From positions 43,005 through 107,004 of the forward strand of contig JAKFGP010000056.1 in the NCBI GenBank assembly GCA_021502835.1: 64,000 nucleotides of DNA, in the 5' to 3' direction. Shown in pieces: positions 1 to 9,656 of the stretch; the stretch's first letter is position 1; each line of letters begins with the position of its first letter. The stretch is from Streptomyces thinghirensis (GTDB lineage: Bacteria; Actinomycetota; Actinomycetia; Streptomycetales; Streptomycetaceae). The notes below the pieces were generated by a model. That model was not told the DNA's origin, searched no databases, and was given only the letters and a program-made list of their open reading frames with translations. A program made the translations under genes and the position numbers.

Positions 1-1
1 C

Positions 2-742
2 GGAGCGTCCACGCTGGCCTGCGCGCTCGCCGTCAGCGCCGCACGAGAGGGGCTGCGCAGCCTCCTGGTGGACGCCGACCCGCTGGGCGGTGGCCTCGAC
101 GTGCTGCTCGGCGGGGAGACGGCCGAGGGGGCTCAGGTGCCTGCGTTCGCGGCCTCGCGGGGGCGGGTCGGCGGCGGCGCCCTGGAGGAGTCGTTGCCCG
201 AACTGCACTCGCTGCGGGTGCTCAGCTGGGACCGGGGCGACTGCGTCACGGTGCCGCCCCAGGCCGTACGGGCGGTGCTGGCGGCGGCCAGGCGCCGGGG
301 CGGCACGGTCGTCGTCGACCTGCCGCGCCGGATCGACGACGGCGTCGCCGAGGTACTCGCCCAGCTCGACGTCGGACTTCTCGTCGTCCCGGCCGAACTG
401 CGGGCCGTCGCGGCGGCCGGCCAGGTGGCCGCCGCGGTCGGCATGGTCCTGCGCGACCTCCGGGTCGCGGTACGTGGGCCGTACGCCTCCGGACTCGACG
501 ACCGCGAGGTGGCCCGGCTGCTCGGACTGCCCCTGGCCGGCGAGGTGCCCGTCGAGCCCGGCCTCCTGCGCGCCACCGAGGCCAGGCGGCCCCGGGCGCG
601 CGTTCGCACGCGGGCCGCTCGCGCGCTTCTGCAGGGAGTTCTGGGAGCGGGCGCTGGTGGAGACGGGAGGGGGACGCATGAGGGCGCTGATGGGTCCGGA
701 GAGGGCGACTGGTGGCAGGTGGGCCGACGCGGTGAGTGGTGA
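2..742 (+). CDS. CpaE/septum-site-determining-like ATPase, 3' part
   Basis: The gene enters from outside the window, so its N-terminus is missing. The visible part begins in the P-loop region (GASTLACALA) and continues with LLVDADPLGGGLDVLLGG, a deviant Walker A/MinD-type ATPase core, and VVVDLPRR as the Walker B-like strand. The family (CpaE/TadZ/Ssd) positions Tad secretion machinery or affects septum placement; that is family knowledge. The frame breaks near 595-610: the expected end FCREFWERALVE is read one frame over. The exact stop is therefore uncertain (733-735 or 740-742). It lies upstream of the tad genes in the same direction, as in other streptomycetes. Confidence 0.75.
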   Translation, partial: GASTLACALAVSAAREGLRSLLVDADPLGGGLDVLLGGETAEGAQVPAFAASRGRVGGGALEESLPELHSLRVLSWDRGDCVTVPPQAVRAVLAAARRRGGTVVVDLPRRIDDGVAEVLAQLDVGLLVVPAELRAVAAAGQVAAAVGMVLRDLRVAVRGPYASGLDDREVARLLGLPLAGEVPVEPGLLRATEARRPRARVRTRAARALLQGVLGAGAGGDGRGTHEGADGSGEGDWWQVGRRGEW

Positions 743-1042
743 GGGAGGCGGGTTGTCGGGGTGGGTGCGGGGTGTCTGGCGGGATTCCGGGCGCGGGGAC
801 GACGGGGGCCGAGGGTCGCGGGGGCCGCGGGGACGACGGGGGGCCGAGGGGTTCATGGGGCGGCGGGAGTGGCCCTCGGGGGTCCGCGGGGATGACCCGC
901 CGGGGAGCTGCTGGGCCGGCCTCTCGGGCGTCGACGGGGGGCGGGTCCCGGTGGGGTTACGACGGCCGGTCGCCGGGCGGTCGCCGGGCGGGGTCTCCGG
1001 GATGCCCGAGGGGCGGTTCTCGGGAGAGAGCCTGGAGCGCGG

Positions 1043-1151
1043 GCTGGACTTCCGGTGCGCCTGCGGAGGGGGCCAGGGCGCCTGGACTTCCGGGGCGCCT
1101 GCGGGAGGGGGCTTGGAGGGTGGCCGGACTTCCGGGGCGCCCACGGGGGCC
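1043..1151 (+). repeat. imperfect ~40-bp direct repeats in a 565-bp gap
   Basis: Three copies of a unit containing GGACTTCCGGGGCGCC, followed in the first two by a CTGCGGAGGG/CTGCGGGAGGG stretch, start near 1043, 1080 and 1122. They lie between the CpaE-like gene and tadA (743-1307). A second pair of similar words (GGGGACGACGGGGGCCGAGG) occurs near 796 and 829. The gap is very G-rich and open in two forward frames, but neither translation resembles a known domain. I see no convincing gene here. Confidence 0.55.
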
Positions 1152-1307
1152 GACTGCGCGGACGGCCCCGGAATGGGCTTACCGGGCGTCCCCTGGAGCG
1201 GCTTCCCGCCTGGGCCGCGGGGTCGGCCGTTGGGCGGCTGTCGGGGGCGGCTTCCCGGCGTACGTCGACGGCGACTTCCGGAAGGGGGCCGGGGCCCGGC
1301 CGCCGGG

Positions 1308-2486
1308 ATGCTCGACGGTGTCCGGCGGTGGCTTGCCGAGGAGCGGGGCCGAACCGACGCCCGCGCGGGTGGCGCAGGCCCTGCGGGGAGCAGGGGCGGG
1401 TGCTCGGGGACGCCGAGATCCTCGGTGCCGCCGGTCAGCTGAGGTCGGAACTGGTCGGCAGCGGGCCACTGGAACCGCTGCTCGCCGACCCCTCGGTGAC
1501 CGACGTACTGGTGTCCGCCCCGGACCGGGTCTGGGTGGACCGGGGCGGCGGCCTCGAACGACGACGGTCTCCTTCCCGGACGCCGGTGCGGTACGGCGGC
1601 TCGCGCAGCGCTCGCCACCGTCGCCGGGCGCCGGCTGGACGACGCCCGGCCGTGGGTGGACGCCCGGCTGCCCGACGGCACCCGGCTGCACGCGGTGCTG
1701 GCCTCCGGTCGCCGTCGGCTGCACGTGTCTGTCGCTGCGGGTGGTACGGCCGCGCGCGTTCACCCTCGACGAACTCGCGGCGGCCGGCACCGTGCCGCCC
1801 GGCGGTGACCGGGTACTGCGCGCACTGCTGGGAGCACGGCTGTCCTTTCTCGTCAGCGGTGGCACCGGCAGCGGCAAGACGACGCTGCTGAGCGCGCTAC
1901 TTGGGCTCTCGTCGGACCGGACGAGGCGCATCGTGCTCGCCGAGGACTCGGCGGAGCTGCGGCCGGATCATCCGCACGTCGTCCGCCTGGAGACCAGACC
2001 CGCTAATCAGGAAGCCGCGGGCCTGGTGACCCCTGGAGGACCCTGGTGCGGCAGGCGCTGCGCATGCGACCGGACCGGCTGGTCGTCGGCGAGGTGCGCG
2101 GGCCCGAAGTGGTCCATCTGCTCGCGGCGTTGAACACCGGCCACGAGGGCGGCTGCGGAACGGTGCACGCCAACGCCGCCGCCGACGTACCGGCCCGGCT
2201 GGAGGCGCTCGGCACGGCCGCGGGCCTCGACCGGGCGGCCCTGCACAGCCAGCTCGCGGCGGCGCACCGGTGGTCCTGCACCTGGTACGGGACGGGGCCG
2301 GACGACGCCGGATCGCCGAGGTGCACGTACTGGAGCGCGACCCGTCGGGGCTGGTGCGGACGGTTCCGGCGCTGCGGTGGGGAGCGGAGGCCTTCGTGGC
2401 CGAGCGCGGGTGGGAGCTGGCTGCGGGAGCTGCTCCGCGGTGACCGGCTCGACATGCGAGCCGTCGGACGGGAGGCGTACAGGTGA
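1308..2486 (+). CDS. tadA: TadA/CpaF-type secretion ATPase
   Basis: Hexameric ATPase that powers assembly of Tad/Flp pili; member of the VirB11/GspE superfamily. Reading through several shifts gives [13 protein letters not shown], then [18 protein letters not shown], the N-terminal domain typical of CpaF. Next come Walker [13 protein letters not shown] near 1858-1893, the Asp box VLAEDSAEL, Walker B region [12 protein letters not shown] near 2070-2100 and the His box [12 protein letters not shown]. Frame breaks include an extra G near 1345 and near 1385, plus others near 1560-1600, 1700, 2035 and 2270. The start is chosen at ATG 1308; the upstream repeat region could hold a longer N-terminus. 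The stop overlaps the next start (GTGA). Confidence 0.85.
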
Positions 2487-3357
2487 CGGGGACGGTTGAG
2501 CTGTCGACGGGCGTGGCCCTCGGTGCCTGGGGGCGGCGGCGTGAGCCGGCCGGGGGCGGGTGGCACTCCGGGGTACGGCGTGCACGGCTGGTGTCGCGGA
2601 CGGCGTGGCGGTCGGCACCGGGCCGCCGCACTGCGCCGGATGACGGACGGGCTGCGGCGTGGTCCGTGGCCGGCTGCGGCCCGAGTGGTGGTCGTTCGCG
2701 GCCGGGCTGCTGCTGGCGGTGCTGGGCAGTTCGGTGCTGCCGGTCGTCGTTGGAGCGGCCGGGGTGCCGGTGCTGCGACGGGCACGGCTGGCCGGCCGGG
2801 CACGGCGAGCCCGGGAGCACCGGCAGGACGGGGTGATCGCGCTGTGCGGGGCGCTCGCCGGGGAGGTGCGCGCGGGGCGGCAGCCGGGCGAGGCGCTGCT
2901 GTGTGCCGCCCACGACTCCGGAGGGCTCGGTGAACCGCAGGCGGCGGTACTGGCGGCGGCTCGCTTCGGTGGGGACGTACCGGGGGCGCTCGTGGCGGCG
3001 GCGCGGCAGCCGGGGCGCCGAGGGGCTGCGGGGGCTCGCGGCGTGCTGGCGGGTCGCCGTGGACCAGGGTGCCGGGCTGGCGGCCGGGCTCGATCGACTG
3101 GAGGGCGCACTACGCGCCGAACGGGACCAGCGCGCCGACCTGCGAGCCCAGTTGGCGGGCGCTCGCGCCACGGCGGTGATGCTCGCCGGCCTGCCGGTCC
3201 TGGGTCTCCTGCTCGGCTTCGCCCTCGGTGCCGACCCGCTGCACGTGCTGCTGCACACCGGCCCGGACTGGGTTGTCTGCTGGTCGGCGGGGTTCTGGAG
3301 GGCCTGGGCGTGTGGTGGGTGACGCGGATCGTGCGGTCGGCGGAGGCGGTGTCGTAA
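2483..3357 (+). CDS. tadB: TadB-like inner-membrane platform protein (T2SSF domain)
   Basis: Integral membrane platform protein of the Tad secretion system. The reconstruction shows a membrane segment ([23 protein letters not shown]) near 2690-2760, then the T2SSF helical domain: [41 protein letters not shown] and [23 protein letters not shown]-terminal membrane helices follow. The frame changes near 2660, near 3015 and near 3270. The GTG start overlaps the tadA stop. Part of one transcription unit with tadA and tadC. Confidence 0.75.
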
Positions 3358-3386
3358 ACGGGGACGTTGTCCACAGGCTGGGGGCA

Positions 3387-4194
3387 GTGGTGGGGACGGT
3401 GCTGGTCGCCGGATGGCTGGTGCGCGCGGTCGGGGCCGCGCGGCGGGAGCGGACGGTACGCAGGCGGCTCACCGCGCTGCTGACCCCGCAACCGGCCCGC
3501 ACCGCCCCACGACGGGCCGAGGTGCTGGGCGCCGTGCGCCGGATGGCTGCCGCTGGTGGGAACGGTGGGTGCCGGCTGGGCCCTGGTCGGTGGCGGTGCC
3601 GGGGTCGTGGTGGGCCTGCTGGGCGCGGCAGCGCTCGGCGTTGGCGCTCCCGACAGGCGGCCTCCGGCACGGCCGCGGCGGAGACCGTTGCCGCGGAAGC
3701 CGCCCGCCAGATGCCGTTGGCGGCCGATCTGCTGGCCGCGTGCATCGCGGCGGGTGCCGGACCGGTGGCCGCGCCCAGGCGGTGGGCGACGCCCTCGGCG
3801 GACCCGTCGGAGACGCGTTGGGAGCGCGGCGCCGCCGAGGTCCGGCTGGGCGGCGAACCGGGCGGTTCCTGGCGGGGCTTGGCAGTGATCCCGGGCGCCG
3901 GTCCGCTGGCGCGGCTGCTGGAACGGGCCGACGTGTCCGGCCTGCCGCGGCCGGCCCGGTCGGCCAGGCTCGCCGCCCAGGCCCGTGCCGACTGGGGGCC
4001 GCGCCACGGCCGCCCGGGCCCGCCGGGCGGCCGTCATGGTCACCGCGCCGGTGGGGGCTGTGCTTCCTGCCCGCGTTCATCGCGGTGGGCGCGTACTGCC
4101 GGTGGTGATCGGGCTCGCGGGCGAGGCGCTGGAGACGGAGGAGGCGGCGGCTGATGGAACGGAGAGGGGCGGGCGGGCGCCGGGCCGCAGGTGA
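3387..4194 (+). CDS. tadC: TadC-like membrane protein (T2SSF domain)
   Basis: Second platform protein of the Tad system. The hydrophobic start GTVLVAGWLVRAVGAARRE is followed by a membrane pair (LVGTVGAGWALVGGGAGVVVG) near 3560-3620. The T2SSF-like helices MPLAADLLAACIAAGAGP, GGSWRGLAVIPGAGPLARLLERA and RARRAAVMVTAPVG follow, with a last hydrophobic stretch. At least five frame breaks (about 3550, 3640, 3775, 3820, 4010). The start is uncertain; GTG 3387 is the first plausible codon after the tadB stop. Confidence 0.65.
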
Positions 4195-4215
4195 TGACCG
4201 ACGACGGACGAGCAA

Positions 4216-4462
4216 GTGACAACGGGAACGGACCTTACGGGGGTTGCGATGTATCAGGCGGTACGGGCACGGCTGAGTGCCCTGGTGCGCGGAGCAGTAC
4301 GGATGGCGCGACGGGACGCGGGGATGGTCACCTCGGAGTACGCGATGGGGATCGTCGCGGCGGTGGCGTTCGCCGTGGTCCTCTACAAGGTGGTGACGAG
4401 CGGCGCGGTCAGCGCGGGAGCTGCAGGGCATCGTGAAGCAGGCACTCGATGCGCGGATGTGA
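4216..4462 (+). CDS. Flp-pilin-like small membrane protein (DUF4244)
   Basis: Short protein with the pattern of actinobacterial DUF4244/Flp pilins. A basic N-terminus is followed by [20 protein letters not shown] and a single membrane helix, then a short tail [14 protein letters not shown] after a frame repair. SEYA corresponds to the prepilin processing region around Glu. One extra G near 4415 shifts the frame; corrected, the gene stops at the TGA at 4460. Probably the pilin of the upstream Tad machinery. Confidence 0.75.
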
Positions 4463-4851
4463 GCGGGCAGCGAGGGCGGGAGCCCGCAGAGGCTTCGTCT
4501 GGTGCTCCGACAAGGGGTTCGTGACGGCGGAGACGGCCGTGGTGCTGCCGGTGCTGGTGGTGTTCGCGATGGCGCTGGTCTACGGGCTGCTCGTGGTGGC
4601 CGCTCAGATCCAGTGCGTGGACGCGGCCCGGACGGGCGCCCGCGCGGCGGCCCGTCAGGATCCGGCCGACGCGGTCGCCGAGGTCACGAGGGAGGCGGCA
4701 CCGCGCGGGGGCGCGGGTCACGGTCAGCCGGGAGGCGGGCCAGGTCCGCGTGACCGTGGTGGCCGAACCACCGGCGTTGCACGGCCTGCCCTTCGAGGTC
4801 CGGGAGGAGGCCGTGGCTTCGGTGGAGCGGACGGTGGGGGCGGGGCCATGA
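4449..4851 (+). CDS. TadE-like pseudopilin
   Basis: Minor pilin family. [20 protein letters not shown] near 4520-4580 is the TadE signature: short leader, Glu at +5 and a long hydrophobic helix. [15 protein letters not shown] and a beta-rich tail follow ([19 protein letters not shown] after a frame break near 4700). The start overlaps the previous gene and the stop (TGA 4849) overlaps the ATG of the next gene at 4848, so translational coupling is likely. Confidence 0.75.
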
Positions 4852-5498
4852 GGGGCGATGTCCTGCTCGGGTCGGGAGTCGGCCGGTGTGCGGGGGCTGG
4901 CTCGGGCCCGCGCACCGGCTCCGGCTCTGGAACAGGCACCGGCTTCGGCTCCCGGAAGCGGCACCGGCTTCGGCTCGGGCACCGGCTCCGGAACCTGCGT
5001 CGGTTCGGGTTCGGGCTCTGCCTCCGGCTCCGGTTCCGGCACTGTCTTCGGCTCGGGCGCCGGCTCTGCCTCGGGCGCCGGTTCCGGCACTGGGTCCGGC
5101 TCGGACACTGACTCCGGCTCCGGATGCGGTTCCGGCTTCGGAAGCGGCTCCGACAGAGGGTCCGCAACGGTCTGGAGCGTAGGCGCCGTCGCCGTTCTGT
5201 GCCTGGTGTTCGGCATCGTGCTGGCCCTGGGGCAGGCCGTCGTGGCCCGGCATCGCGCGGCCGGCGGCGCCGATCTGGCGGCGCTCGCGGCGGCGGACCA
5301 CTGGGCACGGGGCGGCACGGCCGCTGTGCCAGGGCGGACCGGGTCGCGCGGGCCCAGGGGGCGCGGTTGGTGCGGTGCGTCCTCACCGGCCAGGTCTCGG
5401 ACGTGACGGCGGCATCGGGCCGAGGGCCGTTCGCGGCGGAGGTCCGGGCGAGAGCGGGCCGGCGACGGACGTACCGGGGGCGGGCGCCCCGGGGATGA
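4848..5498 (+). CDS. TadE-like/Rv3654c-like protein with Gly-Ser repeat insert
   Basis: Last gene of the Tad cluster. The conserved part is [20 protein letters not shown] and [20 protein letters not shown] near 5155-5290: the hydrophobic pilin-like helix plus the helicase/secretion-neighbourhood motif. A tail with [13 protein letters not shown] and VSDVTAAS follows. Between the start and this helix lies about 85 residues of Gly/Ser/Thr/Ala repeat that I do not expect in the family. The frame breaks near 5325, and the C-terminus is uncertain. Confidence 0.6.
4915..5160 (+). repeat. GGCTCC/GGTTCC-type 6-bp low-complexity tract
   Basis: Degenerate 6-bp periodic sequence (GGCTCC, GGTTCC, GGCACC). 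It encodes (Gly-Ser/Thr/Ala)n on the plus strand and Pro-Glu-Pro-type repeats on the minus strand. It lies inside the N-terminal part of the TadE-like gene. The plus-strand reading keeps one frame for about 250 bp, in a region where other genes shift often. Confidence 0.8.
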
Positions 5499-5694
5499 GT
5501 GTTCCGCTGGGTGGGGTCCCGGGGGCGGGTGTCCCGTCGGCTCGGGCCCCGGGCGACCGGTGACCCGTTGGCCGGCCTCCCGGCGACCGGCGTCCCGCCG
5601 AGAGGGCTCACGGCAGACGTTCCGCCTACCCGGCCTCCGTACCGGCCGCGTCCGTACCGGCGGCGGGACCCGCCTCCGGATCCACCTGCGGACC

Positions 5695-5830
5695 CTCCCT
5701 GGACCTGGACCTGGACCTGGACCCGGTCCCGTCCCCGGACCTCGTCCCGTCCCGGCATCCGGACCCGGACCCCTATCCGGACCCGGACCCCCATCCGGAC
5801 CCGGACCCGCATCCGGACCCGGACCCGGAC
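5695..5830 (-). repeat. 6- and 18-bp tandem repeats (GGACCC/ATCCGGACCCGGACCC)
   Basis: Tandem GGACCT/GGACCC hexamers are followed by several copies of an 18-bp unit containing ATCCGGACCCGGACCC. The block lies at or just past the 3' end of the minus-strand helicase. It would encode Gly-Pro-Asp or Val-Arg repeats, depending on the frame. Confidence 0.85.
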
Positions 5831-5844
5831 CCGCCCCCCATCCG

Positions 5845-8334
5845 CCCTCACCCCCGCGCCTCCGTCCGCCTCCTCCTCCGCAGCTCCCCGCAACAGCACC
5901 GTGAGGAGCCGTACGGCCCCCCGCTTGTGCAGTGGCTCGTTGCCGTTCCCGCACTTGGGGGACTGGATGCAGGACGGGCAGCCGGCGTCGCACTCGCAGG
6001 AGGCGATGGCCTCCCGGGTGGCGGTGAGCCACTCGCGGGCCGTGTGAAGGCGCGCTCGGCGAAGCCCGCGCCGCCGGGGTGGCCGTCGTAGACGAAGACC
6101 GTCGGGAGGAGCGTGTCGGGGTGCAGGGGGACCGACACGCCGCCGATGTCCCAGCGGTCGCAGGTCGCGAAGAGGGGCAGCATGCCGATCGAGGCGTGCT
6201 CGGCGGCGTGCAGGGGCCCCCGCCGAGGATCTCCGGGTTGATCCGGGCCGCGTCCAGCTGGTCCTCGGTGACCGTCCACCACACCGCGCGGGTGCGCAGC
6301 GTCCGAGGAGGGAGGTCGAGCTTCGTCTCACCCAGGACCTCGCCGGTGATGAGGCGTCGGCGCAGGAAGGAGACCACTCGGTTGGTGACCTCGACGGAGC
6401 CGTAGCACAGGCGCCCGTCGCCCCAGGGGGACCTCGATGTCGGTCTCCAGGACCGAGATCGCCGTCGTGTCGCGGGCGACCGTCGAGTAGGCGGGTGTGG
6501 CCTCCTCGACCAGCGCGACGGAGTCCTCCAGGTCGAGGGAGCGGACGAGATACGTGCGGCCCCTGGTGGAGGTGTACGGCGCCCTCGTGGACCGTCGTGT
6601 GGGCGGCGCCGGCGTCCACCGTGCCCAGCAGCCGGCCCGTCCCGGCCTCGACGACCTGGACCGGCCGTCCGCCCTCTCCGCGGATGTCGGTCAGGTCGGC
6701 GGCCCTCTCCCGGCGCGTCCAGTGCCAGGCCCGCGTCCGGCGGCGCAGCAGTCGGGCCGCCTCCAGCTGGGGAAGCAACTCCTCGCAGGCGGGGCCGAAC
6801 ACAGCGTCAGGTCGTCGTCGGTCAGGGGCAGCTCGGCCGCCGCCGCGCACAGGTGGGGGGCGAGGACGTACGGGTTGTCGGGGTCGAGGACCGTGGACTC
6901 CACGGGCTGGTCGAACAGGGCCTCGGGGTGGTGGACGAGGAAGGTGTCCAGTGGATCGTCGCGGGCCACCAGCACCGCGAGGGCTCCCCGCCCGGACCGC
7001 CCCGCTCGGCCCGCCTGCTGCCACAGCGACGCCCGGGTGCCCGGGTAGCCGGCGATCACCACGGCGTCCAGGCCGGAGATGTCGAGGCCGAGTTCGAGGG
7101 CGTTCGTCGCCGCGAGGCCGAGGAGTTCACCGGAGTGCAGGGCACGTTCCAGGGCGCGGCGCTCCTCGGGGAGGTAGCCGCCGCGGTACGCCGCCACGCG
7201 CCGGGGCAGCGAGCGGTCGACCTCGGCCAGACGTTCCTTGGCGATCACCGAGATCAGCTCGGCGCCACGCCGGGAGCGTACGAAGGTGATCGAGCGCATC
7301 CCCTGCACGGTGAGGTCGGTGAGCAGGTCCGCGGCCTCGGCGGTGGCCGTGCGGCGGACCGGCGCGCCCTTCTCGCCCTCCAGCTCGGTCAGTGGCGGCT
7401 CCCAGAGGGCGAACACCAGTTCACCGCGCGGTGAGGCGTCGTCGGCGACCTCGACCACCGGCAGCCCGGTGAGCCGGCGGGCCGCCACCGAGGGCTCCGC
7501 GGCGGTGGCCGACGCGAGCAGGGAAGACGGGCGACGCGCCGTAGCGCGCAGCACAGTCGGCGCAATCTGCGCAGCACCTGGGCGACATGGGAGCCGAAGA
7601 CGCCGCCCGGTAGGTGTGGCACTCGTCGATGACGACGTACTTCAGCGACTTCAGGAAGGAGGACCAGCGGGGGTGGGACGGCAGGATGCCCCGGTGCAGC
7701 ATGTCCGGATTGGTCAGCACGTAGTTGCCGTACTGGCGGATCCACTCGCGTTCCTCGAACGGCGTGTCGCCGTCGTAGACCGCGGTCCGCACGGATGTGC
7801 CCAGAGGCTGTGAAAGTTCCTTCACGGACCGGCACTGATCTGCGGCCAGTGCCTTGGTCGGAGCCAGGTAGAGGGCGGTGGCGCCACGCCCGTTGGGGGC
7901 CTCGGATCCGTCCAGGAGCGTCGACAGCACCGGCACCAGATACGCCAGGGGACTTGCCGGACGCGGTGCCCGTGGCGACGACCACCGAGTCGCCGTCCAG
8001 GGCGTGCTCGGCCACGCGTGCCTGGTGGGCCCAGGGGTGTTCGATGCCCGCGGCCCGCACCGCCGCGAGGACCTCCGGACGAATCCGGTCCGGCCAGACG
8101 GCATGACGGCCCGCACGCGGGGGGCAAGTGCTCCGTATGAGTGATGCGCGTAGCCCGGCTCGGTCCCGTGGCGAGCCGGTCCAGGAGCATGCCCGGTTCC
8201 GGCCTGGAGCCAGGCTCCGCCGGGGGTCGATCGGATCGGTGATTCTTGGCCATCGGCACCGAGTCTGTCACCGGCGTGACGGACAATGGGACCAAGGCGT
8301 CGTGCACGCCTGCCGGTAAGTGATTGAATGCCAT
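5845..8334 (-). CDS. DEAD/DEAH-box helicase with C-terminal Cys4 cluster (MrfA/YprA-like)
   Basis: Superfamily 2 helicase, probably in DNA repair as for Bacillus MrfA (family knowledge). From the start: [17 protein letters not shown], Walker [13 protein letters not shown], motif [11 protein letters not shown] near 7615-7650, then [17 protein letters not shown] and [16 protein letters not shown] (motifs V and VI) near 7000-7120. Near 5930-6010 comes the cluster [20 protein letters not shown], which matches the Zn-binding DUF1998 end. Breaks occur near 7590, 7950, 6810, 6430 and 6230, among others. The C-terminal stop is unclear because the gene runs into tandem repeats; it converges with the Tad cluster. 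Confidence 0.85.
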
Positions 8335-8417
8335 CGCGGCTGGCGAACCGTCCTGGGGGCTTCAAGCCGAGGTGTCCCGAAGGGCGACCCGCTCGATAGC
8401 AAGGTGCTGGAGGATCC

Positions 8418-8759
8418 GTGGACCTGTCCCTGTCGACCCGTACCGTCGGCGATCGTACGGTCGTCGAGGTCGGTGGCGAAATTGACGTATACACCGCGCC
8501 CAAGCTGCGAGAGCAGCTGGTCGAGCTCGTGAACGACGGGAGTTTCCACCTCGTCGTCGACATGGAGGGCGTGGACTTCCTCGACTCCACCGGGCTCGGC
8601 GTGCTGGTCGGCGGACTGAAGCGGGTGCGTGCCCATGAGGGCTCGCTTCGCCTGGTCTGCAACCAGGAGCGCATTCTCAAGATCTTCCGTATCACCGGCC
8701 TCACCAAGGTGTTCCCCATTCACACCTCGGTCGAGGAAGCGGTGGCGGCCACCGACTGA
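8418..8759 (+). CDS. bldG: anti-sigma factor antagonist BldG
   Basis: STAS-domain protein of 113 residues, intact in one frame. The conserved phosphorylation loop [18 protein letters not shown] contains the Ser that the partner kinase modifies. BldG is required for aerial growth and antibiotic production in Streptomyces (family knowledge). GTG start with GGAGG about 8 bases upstream. The anti-sigma factor gene follows in the same direction after 103 bp, the usual bldG pair. Confidence 0.95.
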
Positions 8760-8862
8760 CGACCTGTTCCGGGCCCCCGGGTCCGGGACGCGAGAGAACA
8801 AGGGGGTCCGGGCTGTCGGCGGCCGGACCCTCAAAGCACGCCCGTAGTTCCGAGGGGGATGC

Positions 8863-9295
8863 ATGGCCACCGTTGAACTCCGCTTCAGCGCGCTGCCCGA
8901 GCATGTCCGCACCGCCCGTCTGGTGGCGGCGGCGGTGGCACGCAGGGCCGGAGTGGACGAGGCCGTCCTCGACGAGGTCAGGCTCGCCGTCGGCGAGGCC
9001 TGCACCCAGGCTGTGGGTCTGCATCAGCACGTCGGCATCACGGCGCCGGTCAAGGTGTCGCTGATCGAGGAGGAGAAGCAGTTCTCCATCGAGGTCGGCG
9101 ACGAGGCGCCGCACGCGGTACCCGGGGCCGGAAACCCGGGCACCGCCGCCGACGCGCTGGAGGCCGAGGAGGACGAGATGGGTCTCGCGGTCATCAGCGG
9201 ACTCGTCGACGACGTGGGAGGTCACGGCCGGCGAGGACGGCGGACTGATCCGCATGACCTGGCCGACCGCGCCGGCGGTGCTGCCGCCGCTCTGA
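8863..9295 (+). CDS. anti-sigma factor / Ser kinase partner of BldG (HATPase_c)
   Basis: RsbW-like GHKL ATPase of about 143 residues. The N-box region reads VRLAVGEACTQAVGLHQ, and EMGLAVISGLVDDVE is the G1/G2 lid. An extra G near 9217 shifts the frame; corrected, the protein ends TAPAVLPPL and stops at TGA 9293. Expected to bind a sigma factor and phosphorylate BldG. A strong terminator follows at once. Confidence 0.9.
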
Positions 9296-9341
9296 CACCC
9301 ACTTCCGTCACCCGAAGTCACCCGCCTCACCCGTTTCACCC

Positions 9342-9368
9342 AAAGGGCCCTACCTCGTAGGGCCCTTT
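9342..9368 (+). terminator. rho-independent-type hairpin after the bldG operon
   Basis: Perfect 12-bp stem AAAGGGCCCTAC / GTAGGGCCCTTT with loop CTC, ending in a short T run. It lies 47 bp after the anti-sigma factor stop. Confidence 0.9.
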
Positions 9369-9435
9369 GTCATGTGCGGAAGCCGAGGTCCACGCCTACA
9401 GTGGTGCCGAGCGGGCGTTAAGTGAATTCATTCAC

Positions 9436-9495
9436 GATCCGTCGTGCGATCAGTCGCGCGATCAGTCGTGCGATCAGTGGTGCGATCAATCGCGC
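9436..9495 (+). repeat. five tandem 12-bp repeats upstream of hppA
   Basis: Five consecutive 12-bp units, GATCcGTCGTGC, GATCAGTCGCGC, GATCAGTCGTGC, GATCAGTGGTGC and GATCAATCGCGC, start at 9436, 9448, 9460, 9472 and 9484. They lie about 160-220 bp before the hppA start, in an unusually AT-rich leader. A TTGACA hexamer at 9556 and a TACAAT at 9608 lie nearer the gene, but without good partner spacing. Confidence 0.9.
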
Positions 9496-9656
9496 GGGGA
9501 AAAGGATCACGACGCTAATGCCGGACGGGCATTACTACTTCTGGACCCCTTGTGGTTGACAGGCCAATTCCTTTTGTCGTGCACTGTTTTGATCAGGTTC
9601 CGGTACCTACAATCCCGTCCACATCTTGAGCTCAGCCCAAGCGTCAAGGAGGACGA

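Noticed and set aside
2007..4043. Long open reading stretches on the minus strand opposite the tad genes
   Set aside because: Their translations are Arg/Pro/Ala-rich without domains, as expected from the opposite strand of high-GC genes. The plus strand carries recognisable TadA, TadB and TadC domains.
9436..9495. CRISPR array
   Set aside because: The 12-bp units are contiguous with no spacers and there are no cas genes. The other tandem repeats in the window (21460, 27074, 34608) fail for the same reason.
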